Source: Zygnema cylindricum (lineage: Eukaryota; Streptophyta; Zygnematophyceae; Zygnematales; Zygnemataceae). From it: a DNA stretch of 64,000 nucleotides. Below are positions 45,055-56,386 of the stretch, in pieces (within the stretch, counting starts at the first letter, position 1; every line of letters starts with the position of its first letter). The stretch is from NCBI GenBank assembly GCA_037447655.1, contig JBBHKE010000793.1, positions 1 through 64,000 of the forward strand, in the 5' to 3' direction. Made by a program: the position numbers and the translations under genes. The notes below the pieces were generated by a model. The model was not told where the DNA came from and made no database searches. It saw only the letters and a list, made by a program, of their open reading frames with translations.

Positions 45055-46140
45055 CTCTAGGGTACCAATCTTTAATGGAACCGACTTCATTTACTGGGAA
45101 AGTATGATGATAAGAGCTGTATGCGAAAAAAGGTTTTGGGGGATAGTGAGTGGACGGTTGGGGCGTCCATCAAGTCTTGGAATTCCTCCAGGGTTTGGAG
45201 GAACCAGATTCACCAGGAAAGAGGATCCATCTTCAACGGAGGAAACAAAAGAAGGAGAGGTGGTGGACAAAGTAAAGGAGAAGGAGACGACCACACCAAT
45301 AGCAACTGGTTCGACATTCATGTCGCCTATTCCGAGGAATGAGGAGAATGATACTGAAACCTAGGACTTCAACAATATGGTGGCAAAGCACTTCATCCTA
45401 CGCCATCTCACTCAAGGACTTGCATGTCCTCATTTGCAGGTAGAAAGGGCATCCGATCTTTGAATGGCTCTCATAAAGATGTACCGAAGTGGTACGATTC
45501 AGCAACAACAGTTGGCTGATCAGAAAGTTAAAGAGTATGTATACAAAGGGGGAAACATGTTGGATTTTTGCAATGAGCTTGCCACACTCTTCATGGAGCT
45601 AGAGAGTGCGGGAAAAGATTTTAGTGAAAAAGAAAAGGTTAATTGTTTACTGATGAAGTTACCTGATGATTTCGTGAACATAGTTTACCGTGTGTAGGAC
45701 TTGCTTGACTCAAGGTGGATATGGAACTCAGTGGTAGGGATGATTCTCGTTCAAGAGAATACAATTGAGATCCGAAGGGGAGGAAAGAGTGGCCAAGCCT
45801 TGGCAACAGCGACTGATTGGAGGAACAAGGATTCCCGAAAACCGGTCGCAAACTATGGGGGTAGGGAGCAGAAAAAACAGTCCGACGAGTTCAAACCAAG
45901 GGCTCCCAAAGGTTTATGTCATTTTTGTAAGAAACCGGGGCACTATATGGCAGAGTGCACTAAGCTAACCGAGCTGAGGTTAAAGGAGGAGCAGACCGGT
46001 GGTACCCCGAGAGGAAAGAAAAAGGTCATTGTCACACAGGTACTTAAGGCGGAATCCGAGGACAAGGACGATGAGCTCCTTTTGGATGAGGAGTTGGAGG
46101 CGAAAAATGATGTCGAAATTCCACGAAGGCAGAAATGTGC
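45044..46140 (+). pseudogene. C2 gag, three stops
   Basis: One reading frame from the PBS ATG: MGPPSRVPIFNGTDFIYWE, capsid helices (VKEYVYKGGNMLDFCNELAT; LLMKLPDDFVNIVYRV) and the CCHC knuckle CHFCKKPGHYMAEC at 45917-45958. Stops are TAG 45362-45364 (Trp in relatives), TGA 45461-45463 (Trp) and TAG 45695-45697 (Gln). All three are explained by single C-to-T or G-to-A changes. Gag forms the particle. Confidence 0.9.
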
Positions 46141-49100
46141 TTACGGTGGATTGAAAGGTGAAGCAAGCTCGATTGTAGATTCAGGTGCCTCCATGCACAT
46201 GTGTAAGGATAGACACCTGTTCACTAAGATAAGAAAGATTCCCACCGTAGAGATAGAGTACGGGGATGGGAGGATAGTCACCACTACTCTTGTAGGATCG
46301 GTAGTTTTGAAAGTGTTAGTAGAAGGAAAGACATCCATATTAACATTCTCCGATGTATTGTTTATTCCGGAGCTGAACAAAAATCTTATCTCTACATCAG
46401 TATTAGATGATAAGGGTTTTTTCACTAGCACTAGGGAAGGAGTCTTTACTGCTAGTTATGAGGAGGATGTCCATTTCATTGCTGAGAAAGGTAGCCATGG
46501 GATGTATAGGCTGATCTTAAGTAATGAAAAGAAGAAACTTTGTTATGCTGTTGTTCATGATATTATGATGTGGCATAAGAGGATTGGGCATGTGAATCTA
46601 GATAAGTTAAAAGAGATGAAAAAGATGGGAGTGGCGGAAGGGATTCAGTTCAGTGAAAGTGATGATATAAGTGATTGTAGTGGATGTGCTCAAGGTAAAG
46701 CACACAGATTACCCTTTCCTAAATCAGCCACCTATAAGGGAGAAAAAATTATAGATCTAGTACACACAGATATTTGGGGACCAGCTAGAGTGCCCTCACC
46801 GGGGGGGAAGAGATTTATGATGACTATAATTGATGATTGGTCTCGGTATTCCCGGGTATATTTTTTGAAAAACAAGTCTGAAGCTGAGGATTGTTTTAGA
46901 CAATATAAAGCATGGAGCGAAAAACTCCATGAAACTCCAATCAAGAGAGTAAGGAGTGACAATGGTGGAGAGTATACTTCTAACCAATTTGAGGATTTTC
47001 TAAGGGTAGATGGGGTTCAACACCAAAAGACAGTCCCAGAAAATCCGGAACAGAATGGGGTAGCTGAAAGGTTAAATAGAACACTAAGTGATAGTGCTAG
47101 AAGTATGTTGTCAGATAAAAAGATAGGAAAAATGGTTTTGGGCAAAAGCAATGAACTGTGCTAATTACCTCAAGAATAGAGTTCTTACTTCAGCTATAAA
47201 AGATCAAACACCTTATGAGAGATGGACAGGCCGGAAACAAGACATATCTCACTTAAAGGTTTTCGGCAGTCAAGTGTTCAGTCTAGATACTGACCGGTCC
47301 AATTGGAAGCTAGATCCTAAAGGAAAACCGGGATACTTATTAGGATATGATGAAGATGTTAAAGGATATAGAGTTTATGATCTAAAAAGGGAAGATATAA
47401 TCTTAGTAAAGCATCTAGTAGTTATGGATGAAGGAAAGTCTGTGGATCCCTTCAAATATACGAAGTCAGTAAAAATCAGATTTGAGTCAGAAAATTCCGA
47501 TGACTTTGAGCTTCCTAACTATCCAGGTTTTAGAGAAGATGACATTCTTGCAGGAACAAATCAGACCGAAAAGGACTCGGCTGTGGAAACTCCAGTGACA
47601 ACTCTACTCGAAGCGGAAGACGTGGTGGAAATTGATTCAGAATCAAGGGATAGGGGAGAAGCCGAGTTTGTTCGAAAGAATCCACGAGAACCATCTATTT
47701 CGGCCTCAGATTTTGAGGGGGGGAGGAGAAGTAGCAAAAGACTGCAAGAAAAACAGGTTAATAACAAGGTAACTAAACTATCTCATCAAGATGAACCTCA
47801 AACTTATGGAGAGGCGATGACTTGTCCAGAAAGAAACCGGTGGAAGACAGCCATCAATGAGGAGATGGCTTCAATCATGGCAGCCGATACTTGGGAGCTG
47901 GTGAACTGTCCACCTAACCGAAAACCAATCGGTTGTAAGTGGGTTTTCAAATTAAAACTGAACCCAGATAACATAATCGAGCGCTACAAGGCCAGATTAG
48001 TGGCAAAGGGATTTACACAAAAGGAAGGAATTGACTACGAGGAAACCTTTGCCCCGGTGGTCAGATTTCCCTCCGTCCGCATACTTCTCAGTTTAGCAGC
48101 GGCGGAAGACATGGAAGTGCATCAGATGGACATCAAAACAGCCTTTTTGCATGGAGAATAAAAAGAGGAGATCTTCATGCGACAACCCGAAGGTTTTGTG
48201 GAGGAAGGAGAGGAGAGTAAGGTATGCCGGCTGATTAAATCTCTTTATGGTTTGAAACAGGCGCCTCGACAATGGAATAAGAAGCTTAACGAGTTTCTTA
48301 CCGGTCTAGGATATATTCGGATCAGCTCAGATCACTCAATCTATGTTTTCGAAGATGAGGAGGGTTTGATATTTATTGCAATTTATGTTGATGATTTGCT
48401 TGTTTTAAGTAAATCAATGGAAAAAATTAATAAACTGAAAACCGATCTTAAGGGGAGATTTGAAATGAAGGATATGGGGGAAGCAAAATATATTTTGGGA
48501 ATTCAAGTAGAGAGAGACCGAAAAAGAAAAATTATAAGATTGACTCAAAAGGAAGCAATAGGGAACATGCTTGAAAAATTTCAAATGGATAAAGCTAATA
48601 GTTGTACAACTCCAATGGAGTTGAAGAGGGGAAGTGAGGGGAGTGAGGAAGAAGGAGTCATAGTCTTAGACGAAGAATTATCTCCTGAAGAACAGAAGTT
48701 CATGCAGACCATTCCTTACAGACAAGTAGTGGGAAGTCTAATTTATTTTATGAATTGTACCCGGCCGGATTTAGCAGCAGCTGTAGGAGTGCTGAGTAGA
48801 AGTCTAAATGCTCCCACTAAGAAGGATTGGGAGGCAGCTAAGAGAGTCCTTAGATATTTAATAGGAACTAGGGATCTATGGTTGCATTTGGGTGGGGAGA
48901 ATACTGACATCACTACTTGGAGTGATGCCAGTTATGGTGATGCTCCGATGAGGAGATGCACTTCTGGATATGTATTATATGTGGGTGATGGGGCTTGCTG
49001 TTGGAGTAGTAAACAGCAAAAGGTTATTGCTCAGTCCACCATGGAGGCTGAGTATATGGCCTCTTGCTCTGCTGTAAAAGAATTAATGTGGGTCAAGTCT

Positions 49101-49379
49101 TTGCTTGGTGAGCTTGGCCACCTTAAGAGTGGTGTGCAGAAAATATTTTGTGATAATCAGGCAGCAATCACTATTTCTGCCAATCCTAAACATCATTTTA
49201 AAGCCAAACACATGGACATCAGACTCAGCTTTGTTAGAGAAAAAGTAGAAAACAAGATAATTAGTTTAGAGTACAGACCAGATAGTGAGATGGTAGCGGA
49301 TATGATGACCAAACCTGTGCCTTCCCCTAAGCTAATTTTTTGCAGGGAGAAGTGTGGTCTGAAATTAAAGATTGACTAG
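46141..49379 (+). pseudogene. C2 pol (PR-IN-RT-RNase H), one frameshift and one stop
   Basis: Continues in the gag frame. Retropepsin DSGAS is at 46178-46192. GAG-pre-integrase MMWHKRIGHVN leads to integrase with D 46769-46771, D 46958-46960 and E 47066-47068 (35 residues between the last two). A 1-base insertion near 47135 (GATGGTTTTGGG region) shifts the frame. RT starts WKTAINEEMASIMAADTWEL and is cut by TAA 48159-48161 after FLHGE, with YVDD at 48384-48395. RNase H has WSDASYGDAP, WSSKQQKVIAQSTMEAEYMA and CDNQAAI. It ends TAG at 49377-49379. All catalytic residues are present, so only a few mutations separate it from an active form. Confidence 0.94.
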
Positions 49380-49392
49380 AAAAAAAGGGGAG
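49380..49392 (+). other. C2 polypurine tract
   Basis: AAAAAAAGGGGAG between the pol stop and the 3' LTR. Confidence 0.88.
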
Positions 49393-50429
49393 TGTAGAAA
49401 CTAATGGTTTTAAAGTATTTTCTAGGTCTGAAAAGAAATAAAGAAGCCGAGGCAGTCTATCTCTAACTTCTCTCTCCAACTCTCAAACTTGTTGCAGTCA
49501 CTGAGAAATTGAAGAGGAAGCTAAAGCCATGGCTACCTAGGCTATCCTGAGGTTTACGTGAAATTATATTAGTTAGGGTTTATTTATTTAAAAGGTATGT
49601 GCCGGCGACAGGAATTGATCCTTGTACCTACCGGCCGACAGACAGGAAATAGTCGGTAGCCTTAGCCGTTAAGTCTAGCAGTACTGTTACGAAGTATATA
49701 GTTTGATAATTATTTAATTATGTATACGTACGATAATTCATTTAACTATAATTGATTACGTGATACATAGATCCGGTACGGATTACGGTACGGATTACGA
49801 ATCAATACCGCGCATTTGTTTCGTAAGTGAAACAAATACCGCGCATGTATTTATTACGGCTACAATTAAATTACATTCTAATCGGACGGCCGCAATTAGC
49901 GCCGAGATCGCGGAGGAAGATTTCGGCGGTTTGTGGCCATCGCCACATCGGATGACGCGTGGCGAAATTACATTGGATCGTGGAATCTCCGGAGATTATG
50001 GCACCGAATCCGGATATGACATGTGTCGACATTTAGGGCATGTCGTACAATGTCCGTACCTAAAGTACACCGACAGCTGTACTTTTGAGTACGGAACTCA
50101 ATTCTGATTGGTTCGGTACATCAGTAGATAGAGTCTGTGAGAGAGATAGGACTTAGAAAATTTTAGAAGATAGGATCCTCTCTCCCAGAGAGCTTCTGTA
50201 TAAAAGGTCAACTTTGACCCTCCATAACTTACTGCTCAGGGGAGCAAATTCAGAGATTATTTTTGCTATCGACTCAAGGGAGTCTTGCCTTCACACGGGT
50301 GCAGGTGGTCAGGGTTTTTGTCTGCCAAGGTGGCAATTATTTTTGCTGAAACACAAAGGGGTCAGGATTATCCTAGAGGCTTTTTGGAAGCTGTCTACTC
50401 TGAGGACTTATGGAGGTCTCAGAGTTGCA
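49393..50429 (+). repeat. C2 3' LTR (1037 bp)
   Basis: Same length as the 5' LTR, about 23 substitutions. tRNA-like module at 49605-49680 (B-box-like 49611-49621). TATAAAAGG at 50199-50207. Confidence 0.95.
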
Positions 50430-50434
50430 GATAT

Positions 50435-50908
50435 CAAGTATAGTATTTGCAACGCTAGTGCTGGAATTCTGTCTCACGGCAACGGCAATTTATGCCCGGG
50501 GATTTCGTGTACTGGACGCAACAATAAAAGAAAACTCTAGATATTTTCTAAAGACGAGTGATTTTAAAGGCGGTAGAGGTTTCTAATAAGGATGTTCTGA
50601 CGATGGAGGGAAAAGATGGTTGCAAAATCAAGGAGAATCAAATCAATATGGCCCGCTATCACCTTTTAAGATTGAAAGATGAGACGTTCCACCTGACATA
50701 TTTTGCCGACCCCCCTTTTTGTTCCTCCTGCTGCACTTTGTCATCCCAGCCGGGTCGTGTTTTGGTTTGCGATCGATGCCACTAGTATTGGCATCAGTCT
50801 TGCGATACCTCCTCCTAAGACTCTCGTCCTCAATTCTCTACCCCATGGTTTTGCGCGAACGACAAGTTGGGCGGGTAACTCATTTATTTTCTTAGTTCGA
50901 TGACTAAG
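50435..50908 (+). pseudogene. G3 integrase, C-terminal part
   Basis: It resumes after the C2 target duplication: PGDFVYW, then VILKAVEVSNKDVLTMEGKD and LLRLKDETFHLTYFADP (50558-50785), equivalent to 26415-26687 of G2. Confidence 0.8.
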
Positions 50909-50920
50909 AGGGGGGGAAAT

Positions 50921-51197
50921 TAGGATATTAGCCCACACCTTTTCTCCCCACCTCATGGGAATAGGGGGGGAATAAAGGGGGGGGGGTATCTTCTTTTTCT
51001 TCATTTGCCCTGCATTCATTCATCCGGCATGTCTCCTCCTTCCCTAAGTTTGCATCCATCCTTATGAAGGGATATCAGCATAAGGGGGCATTACCATTTT
51101 TCAAGGAAGCATCCGCATCTGGGAAACTCGCAAGTCTCTTTTGGACAACTTTGTGGACCATCGCCACTCTTTTTTTACTAATTAAGCACGCTCTACA
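50921..51197 (+). repeat. Gypsy module A, G3 3' LTR start
   Basis: TAGGATATT...CTCTACA directly follows the PPT. At 277 bp it has the same boundaries as the other A copies. Confidence 0.78.
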
Positions 51198-52355
51198 ACT
51201 GTGAAGCTCGACACACTCACTTTTATCTAAGATTTTTGTACCCTTTTTTACCCCGTACTGCCACAATTGTATAGATATTGGGGTGTAACCAACCAGACAG
51301 GATCCCTTTATTTTCCACTCAGAGCCGAATGCAATTTGGTTCACGCCTAACAGAGGCCAAACCACCTAAGTTATTTCGCTTTCAAGATTGCATTTTCACC
51401 ACCTAAAAGCACTTTCCAGCGTCCTTTGCAGAGGGTATATTCTAGATTTGCACGTAAAATTTGGGATTGCCATCTAGATAATGCTGTTAGACTTTAGTAA
51501 TACTATAGTCTAGGTCCAATCGGCTTTCGGTTCACTAATTACCCAAGGTCAAAGTCTGGTGTTTTCAGCACCACTTAAACACTTCTGATAGGTTGGTAAA
51601 TCCGATTTGAACTCTTTGCCACGGATCTAGCCGGAGTCTGAAGTATAACTTTTTGCCCTGAGTGTGGTATGGCCTAATATTTCCAATGTCAATTCGATAG
51701 CATTTGCTTTTCGCTCATTAGCTCCTTGCATTGGTTGACCTTTTAGAGCTAAACGGGACAAACCCTGATGTATAAGGCACGTGGGAACGAAGGAGACAAG
51801 TTGTTGTTTTCAGTACTTTCTCTTGAAAGAAACCCTAAAAATTTCCAAGCAAACTATCTTTTGGAGAAGTTTTGTCTTATTTCTTGTGACTCTATTGCCA
51901 TCTCTGGGTTGGAATTGTTTATTGTGGAAATCGTAGTTTGGTTGGGTAATTGGCATTATCCTTCTTTTGGGCGGTTTGAGTCTTTTTGCTGTTGGACCCG
52001 GGAGGAGTCTTGTCTATTCTGTGTCGCGGAAGCCAAGGGGTGAGGGAGAATCTTTCCGGTTTTCAGTGCCTTGAGGGAGAGATTTCGTCTTATATTTTTT
52101 TCATCATTAATAACCGAGTAGAGTGAGCTTGCTTCACCATTATTCTTCATTCTATCTTTATTTCTCTTTTTTAAGGCAATGTGATATTGTTAAATCTAAA
52201 ATGGCATATTTTTTTGTATAAATGTTTTTGCGTGGAAGTTCCTTGTTAGTGGTTCGTTTAGCTTAGGCGGCAATCGCATTGGGGTGGGTTGCTTTACCTA
52301 TGGGATAAGAGAGAGGTTATCGTGTAGCCATTGGTAGAATTGTGGCAGACCAGCA
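51198..52355 (+). repeat. Gypsy module B at G3 3' end
   Basis: Its second half matches 36098-36876. TGATGTATAAGGCA near 51767 is the TATA-like site shared with G1 and G2. It ends CAGACCAGCA. Confidence 0.75.
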
Positions 52356-52362
52356 TGAAAAT

Positions 52363-52641
52363 TAGGATATCAGCCCACCCCCTTTCTCCCCACCTCATGG
52401 GAACAAAGGGGGGAGTAAAGGGGGGAGGTATCTTCTTTTTCTTCATTTGCCCTGCATTCATTCATCCGCCATGTCTCCTCCTTCCTTAAGTTTTCATCCA
52501 TGCCTACGGGAGGGATTTCGGCATAAGGGGGAATGGCCATTTTTCAGAGAAGAATTTGCATGTGAGAAATTGTGCAAGTCTCTTTTAGACAACTTTATGG
52601 ACCATTGGCACTCCCTTTATACTAATAAAGCACGCTTGACA
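52363..52641 (+). repeat. Gypsy module A, outer copy at G3 (279 bp)
   Basis: TAGGATATC...GCTTGACA follows B after TGAAAAT. It stops at the same base as the outer A of G1. Confidence 0.78.
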
Positions 52642-52669
52642 ACTTTCCCACTGAATAAGTGTTGCCCAT

Positions 52670-53639
52670 TTATTGTCATGAGGCAACCAGTACACCAGAA
52701 ATAGAAGAAGAAGAAGCACGAGCAATTGCCATAATAACTATACACAAAGAGGAAACTCTCACGATATCCAACAAAAGACCAAGTTCGCAATGAAGCACCA
52801 AGCGAACCAGATTTACCCTAGGTCTGCAAATTTGCCACAATATAAAATATACACGAAAGAAACCACATGCAGAATTTCATAAAGTTCTGCCAAAAGATCA
52901 CAATGATCTTATAATTCAACCACACCATAAAACTGCTTCGCAGTTTTTCCTACACAGCAATCCTACTTTTCTTAAAGTAATCTAAGTCCTATATATACAA
53001 GTGAGCCTGATCTACATCGTACCACAATTACCATGGTCGATCGGTAAACTAAACTTTATCAAACCAAAAACCCCGCCATCAAACGTACACAAGTATTTAC
53101 ACAAACCCAAAACTAACAGCCGCTAAAGTAAAATAGTACGCGGTCAAAGTTAGTCCGCTCAAATGACGGCGCAGTCAATGTTTTTCTTCCAAAATGACGG
53201 CGGACTCTTTCCGCCGTTAGCGCATTCTTTCATCATCAAAGATGATCCTCCAAGTGTAAATCAGGCCCCCAAGTGAACCTGTACTTTTCCGTCAAGAACA
53301 ACTAATCTTGACTTCCTCGCAGACTGACACGTGTGCTTGAAGAATACCGAGTCTGTGTACTCCTTCTTAAGTCACGTATAACACTAAATCTTGTCTACGA
53401 TAATTTATCCTTTAACCAAAAATGACTCAACACAAACTGTTATGGCTGCGAGGTTCGATTAGCGCAACACGACAACACAACATCATCCTTATACACACTG
53501 CTATGACTACGGTGTGACCAGCGTAGCATGGCAGCAGAGTATCCTTCTTACACAAGCTGCTATGGGTGCGGTGTGACCAGCAGCATAGCAGCATCTCAAA
53601 TGTGAAATAAAAAGGGCTAAAGGTTTCCAAAAACTAACA
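52670..53639 (-). repeat. C3 3' LTR
   Basis: It starts TGTTAGTTTTTGGAAACC at 53639 in element orientation. It contains three imperfect ~60-bp tandem units (53440-53605) with GCTGCTATG/CATAGCAGC hairpins. The outer boundary is uncertain by about 10 bp. Confidence 0.8.
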
Positions 53640-53644
53640 CTCCC

Positions 53645-55190
53645 CTAAATCTTTAGCATCTCTGAGCCACTGAGTCCACATTCCTCTCTACAAAACTTCA
53701 ATTTAGGTGCAAGTAAAGGCTTAGTCATCTTTTCAGCTATTATCATCTCATCTGGCAGATAACTCAGTTTCAAAAACCTATTCATCACCTTCTCTCTCAC
53801 AAAATGCAACTTAATATTAATGTGTTTGCTTTTGAAGTGATGACTTGAGATAGATGCAATCGCAATAGCTGCCTGGTTATCACACCAAACTATTTGAGAT
53901 CCAAATTGCATGAAATGAAGCTCTTGGAGGAGAGACTTTACGCACAGTTTCGCCTTTACAGCTGAGCTTGACGCCATATATTTAGCCTCTATTGTAGACT
54001 GAGGTCTTACCTTTTCAAGCTTGCTGCTCTAGCAGCATGTTCCACTTCCAATTTTCAAGATAAATCCAATGGTGGAACGACGGCTTGGCATGTCTTTGTA
54101 ACTAGCATCACTCCAAGTCTGAATTTTTACTGTGTGTCCACCAAGAGCAAGTCGAAGATTCCGTGTTCTTGCAAGGTACCGAAGAACTCTCTTTGTTGCC
54201 TCCCAATCAGCTTTCCTCGGATTTTGCAAACTTCGGCTCAGAGCACCGACTGCTGCAGCAATGTCCGACCTACTGCAGTTCATGAAGTAAATTAGGCTGC
54301 CAACAATCTGCAGGTATGGAATGGTGGCCATTAAATATGCCTCCCCTGACTCCAAGGTGTTGTGAATAATGACTCCTTTGTCAATCTATGTGCCTTCAAC
54401 TTTCTGCTTAACATCCAAAGGAGTGGCATTTCCCTTTGCCTTTGACATGCCATATTTTTGAAGCACATTCCCTATTGCTTCTCGCTGCGTTAGATAAATT
54501 ACTCTACTGTCTTTATCCCTTTCTACTTTAATTCCAAGAATATACTTTGCCTCCCCTATATATTTTATCTCAAATAATAAATTCAAGGCTGTCTTTATTT
54601 TATTGACCTCATTTAATTGACTTACTCAGTAGCTGCAAATAATCTACATACACAGCAATGTAAATAATCCCACCTTCCCCTTCCATAACGTAGACTGAGT
54701 GATCTTAGCTAATCTGTACAAAGCCAAGACTGGTTAAAACTCATCTAGTCCACTGACGGGGAGCCTGCTTTAAACCATACAGAGATTTCAACAGCTTACA
54801 GACCAGATTTTCGTTTCCGGTCTCTACATACATTTCAGACTGATTCATATAGATCACCTCCTCTAAATATCCATGCAAGAAAGTTGTCTTAACATCTATT
54901 TGATGTCATTCCATATTTTCAATGGTCGCTAAAGATAACAAAATTCTAAGAGTTGGAAACTGGACAACCGAAGAGAAAGTCTCCTCATTGTCAATTCCCT
55001 CCTTCTGACTATAGCCTTTTGCAACAAGTCTAGCTTTATATCTTTCAATGGAATTATCCGGATAAAGCTTAACTTTGAAGACCCACTTATAGCCGATTGC
55101 CTTTCTGTCCGGCGGAAGTTTTACAAGCTTCCAAGTGTGAGCCTAAGTTATCGATCGCATTTCATCATTCGCCGCGGAGATCCATTGATC
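53645..55190 (-). pseudogene. C3 RT and RNase H (broken)
   Basis: RNase H: TWSDASYKDMPSRRSTIGFI (54029-54355) and WCDNQAAIAIASISSHHFKS (53645-53977). RT: EAKYILGIKVERDKDSRVI (54386-54586). The palm reads YIAVYVDYL near 54630-54655, so the second Asp of YVDD is now Tyr. The RT start is in frames up to 55190. The polypurine stretch AAAGATTTAGGGGAG (53640-53654) abuts the LTR. Not functional. Confidence 0.87.
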
Positions 55191-55216
55191 CCTTTTTGGA
55201 GCTGAAAAAGCCTCTT

Positions 55217-55774
55217 TTATGGTTGCCGGTTGTGCTGGTAGAAAATAGAGCATGCTCTACCGGTGCACTTCGCAGCATTGCATCTTTGCAGCGTTGCAAC
55301 CTCGTAGCTTCGCAGCCTCGCAGCTTTGCAATTTAGCATCGCAGCTTCGCCGGTGCAGTTTAGCAGCGCAGCTTCGCAGCGTCGCAGGTTCACAAATTCG
55401 CTGCTTAGTAGCACAGCTTCGCCGCCTCGCAGCTTGCTGCTTTGCCTTCTTCCACACGGAAATTTTGAGGGTGGATTTGTTGGATCCTTAAGTTGCCGCC
55501 GAGGAGGAGGAGGTGGAGGTGGAGGTGAATGACGAGTATCTCGGACAAGCAAAGTGTCCAGAGGAGAAATAGGAGAAGATGAGGTGGAAGATGTAAAATG
55601 GACATTTTCAAAAATTACATATTCTTGGATTTCGGCATTTTTCTCAATATCTGTCATGCCAAATATATCAACTGATTGACTTTCCTCTTTAACCAAAATA
55701 TACCCAGCAACTTGAAGATTTTTCCTAACTGTATTGTATACACTATAGCTGAGTGACTCATCATCAAATCCCAT
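55217..55774 (-). pseudogene. C3 IN-RT linker with expanded repeat
   Basis: A 185-codon frame starts in the IN C-terminal domain (GFDDESLSYSVYN). It has a Pro run (RHSPPPPPPPPRRQ) and then a low-complexity tail encoded by GCAGCTTCG-type repeats (55262-55440) before joining RT. The repeat has no equivalent in C1 or C2. Confidence 0.7.
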
Positions 55775-55834
55775 AAAAATCCCAGGGACCGATTTCGGAC
55801 TAAGCTTAGAAATAGGTAGATTATCTAAAATAAA

Positions 55835-56338
55835 TCATTTGCTCCCAAAAACCCGGAAATGACTAACATTAGGTTTTTTCCCAGTCCACACTCCATATGG
55901 TGTTTTTCCTTTCACTGCATTAGTTTCCACTCTATTTCTTATATAAAAGGTACAAAAGAAAGCCTCACCCCAAAACTTAAAATCTATCCCTTTATCTGAC
56001 ATCATAGATTTTGCACTTTCCGTTAAAGTTTGGTTAAGTCTTTCTGATACTCCATTTTTATCTGGACTATACGGAACTGTTAATTGCCGGGAAATTCCAT
56101 TTTCTTTTAGATAGTTTGAAAATGCATGGGAAATATATTCACCTCTGTTGCCTGACCGAAGGAAGAGGATCTTCGTCCCATGAAGCTTTTTCGCCCATCC
56201 CCGAAAAAGCTTGAAGTGAGTGAGTACTTCACTTTTCTCCTTCATAAAATAAACCTTGCTGTATCGGGAGAAGTCATCTATAAAGGTGACCAAAAACCGG
56301 CTGCCACTGAGGGAAGGAACTTTTGATGGTCCCCACAC
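55835..56338 (-). pseudogene. C3 integrase core, second Asp lost
   Basis: GSRFLVTFIDDFSRYSKVYF and PYSPDKNGVSERLNQTLTES are typical copia integrase. The second catalytic Asp of the SDN motif is Gly (LRSGNRGEY). The frame itself is open for 167 codons. Confidence 0.87.
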
Positions 56339-56386
56339 ATCTAAATGAATAATTTGTAGCAGATCCGTAGCCCAGTTATCCGCGTC

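Larger units (their letters stand above)
44003..50429 (+). mobile_element. Ty1/copia element C2, near-complete, nested in G3
   Basis: Two LTRs of exactly 1037 bp (44003-45039 and 49393-50429), PBS 45040-45054, gag-pol in one frame, PPT 49380-49392, and target duplication GATAT at 43998-44002 and 50430-50434. By eye the LTRs differ at about 23 sites (2.2%) without indels, so C2 is much younger than G3. The coding region has four nonsense codons and one 1-base insertion. Confidence 0.96.
36098..52641 (+). mobile_element. Ty3/gypsy element G3 with DNMT, RT, RNase H and nested C2
   Basis: Plus strand: truncated B 36098-36876, gag, PR, DNMT, RT with YIDD, RNase H, IN (split by C2 at 44003-50434), PPT GGGGGGGAAAT near 50910-50920, and A-B-A 50921-52641. 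It is a subfamily diverged from G1/G2. It lacks the nucleocapsid region of gag but keeps the RT palm and RNase H that G1/G2 lost. Many stops are present. Confidence 0.85.

Noticed and set aside
44824-45060. Small protein encoded in the C2 LTR
   Set aside because: The frame lies in the transcribed leader and ends just past the PBS; it is not kept open in related LTRs.
55217-55774. Independent Pro-rich gene
   Set aside because: It begins in the integrase C-terminus and ends at RT, in the frame and order of copia pol.
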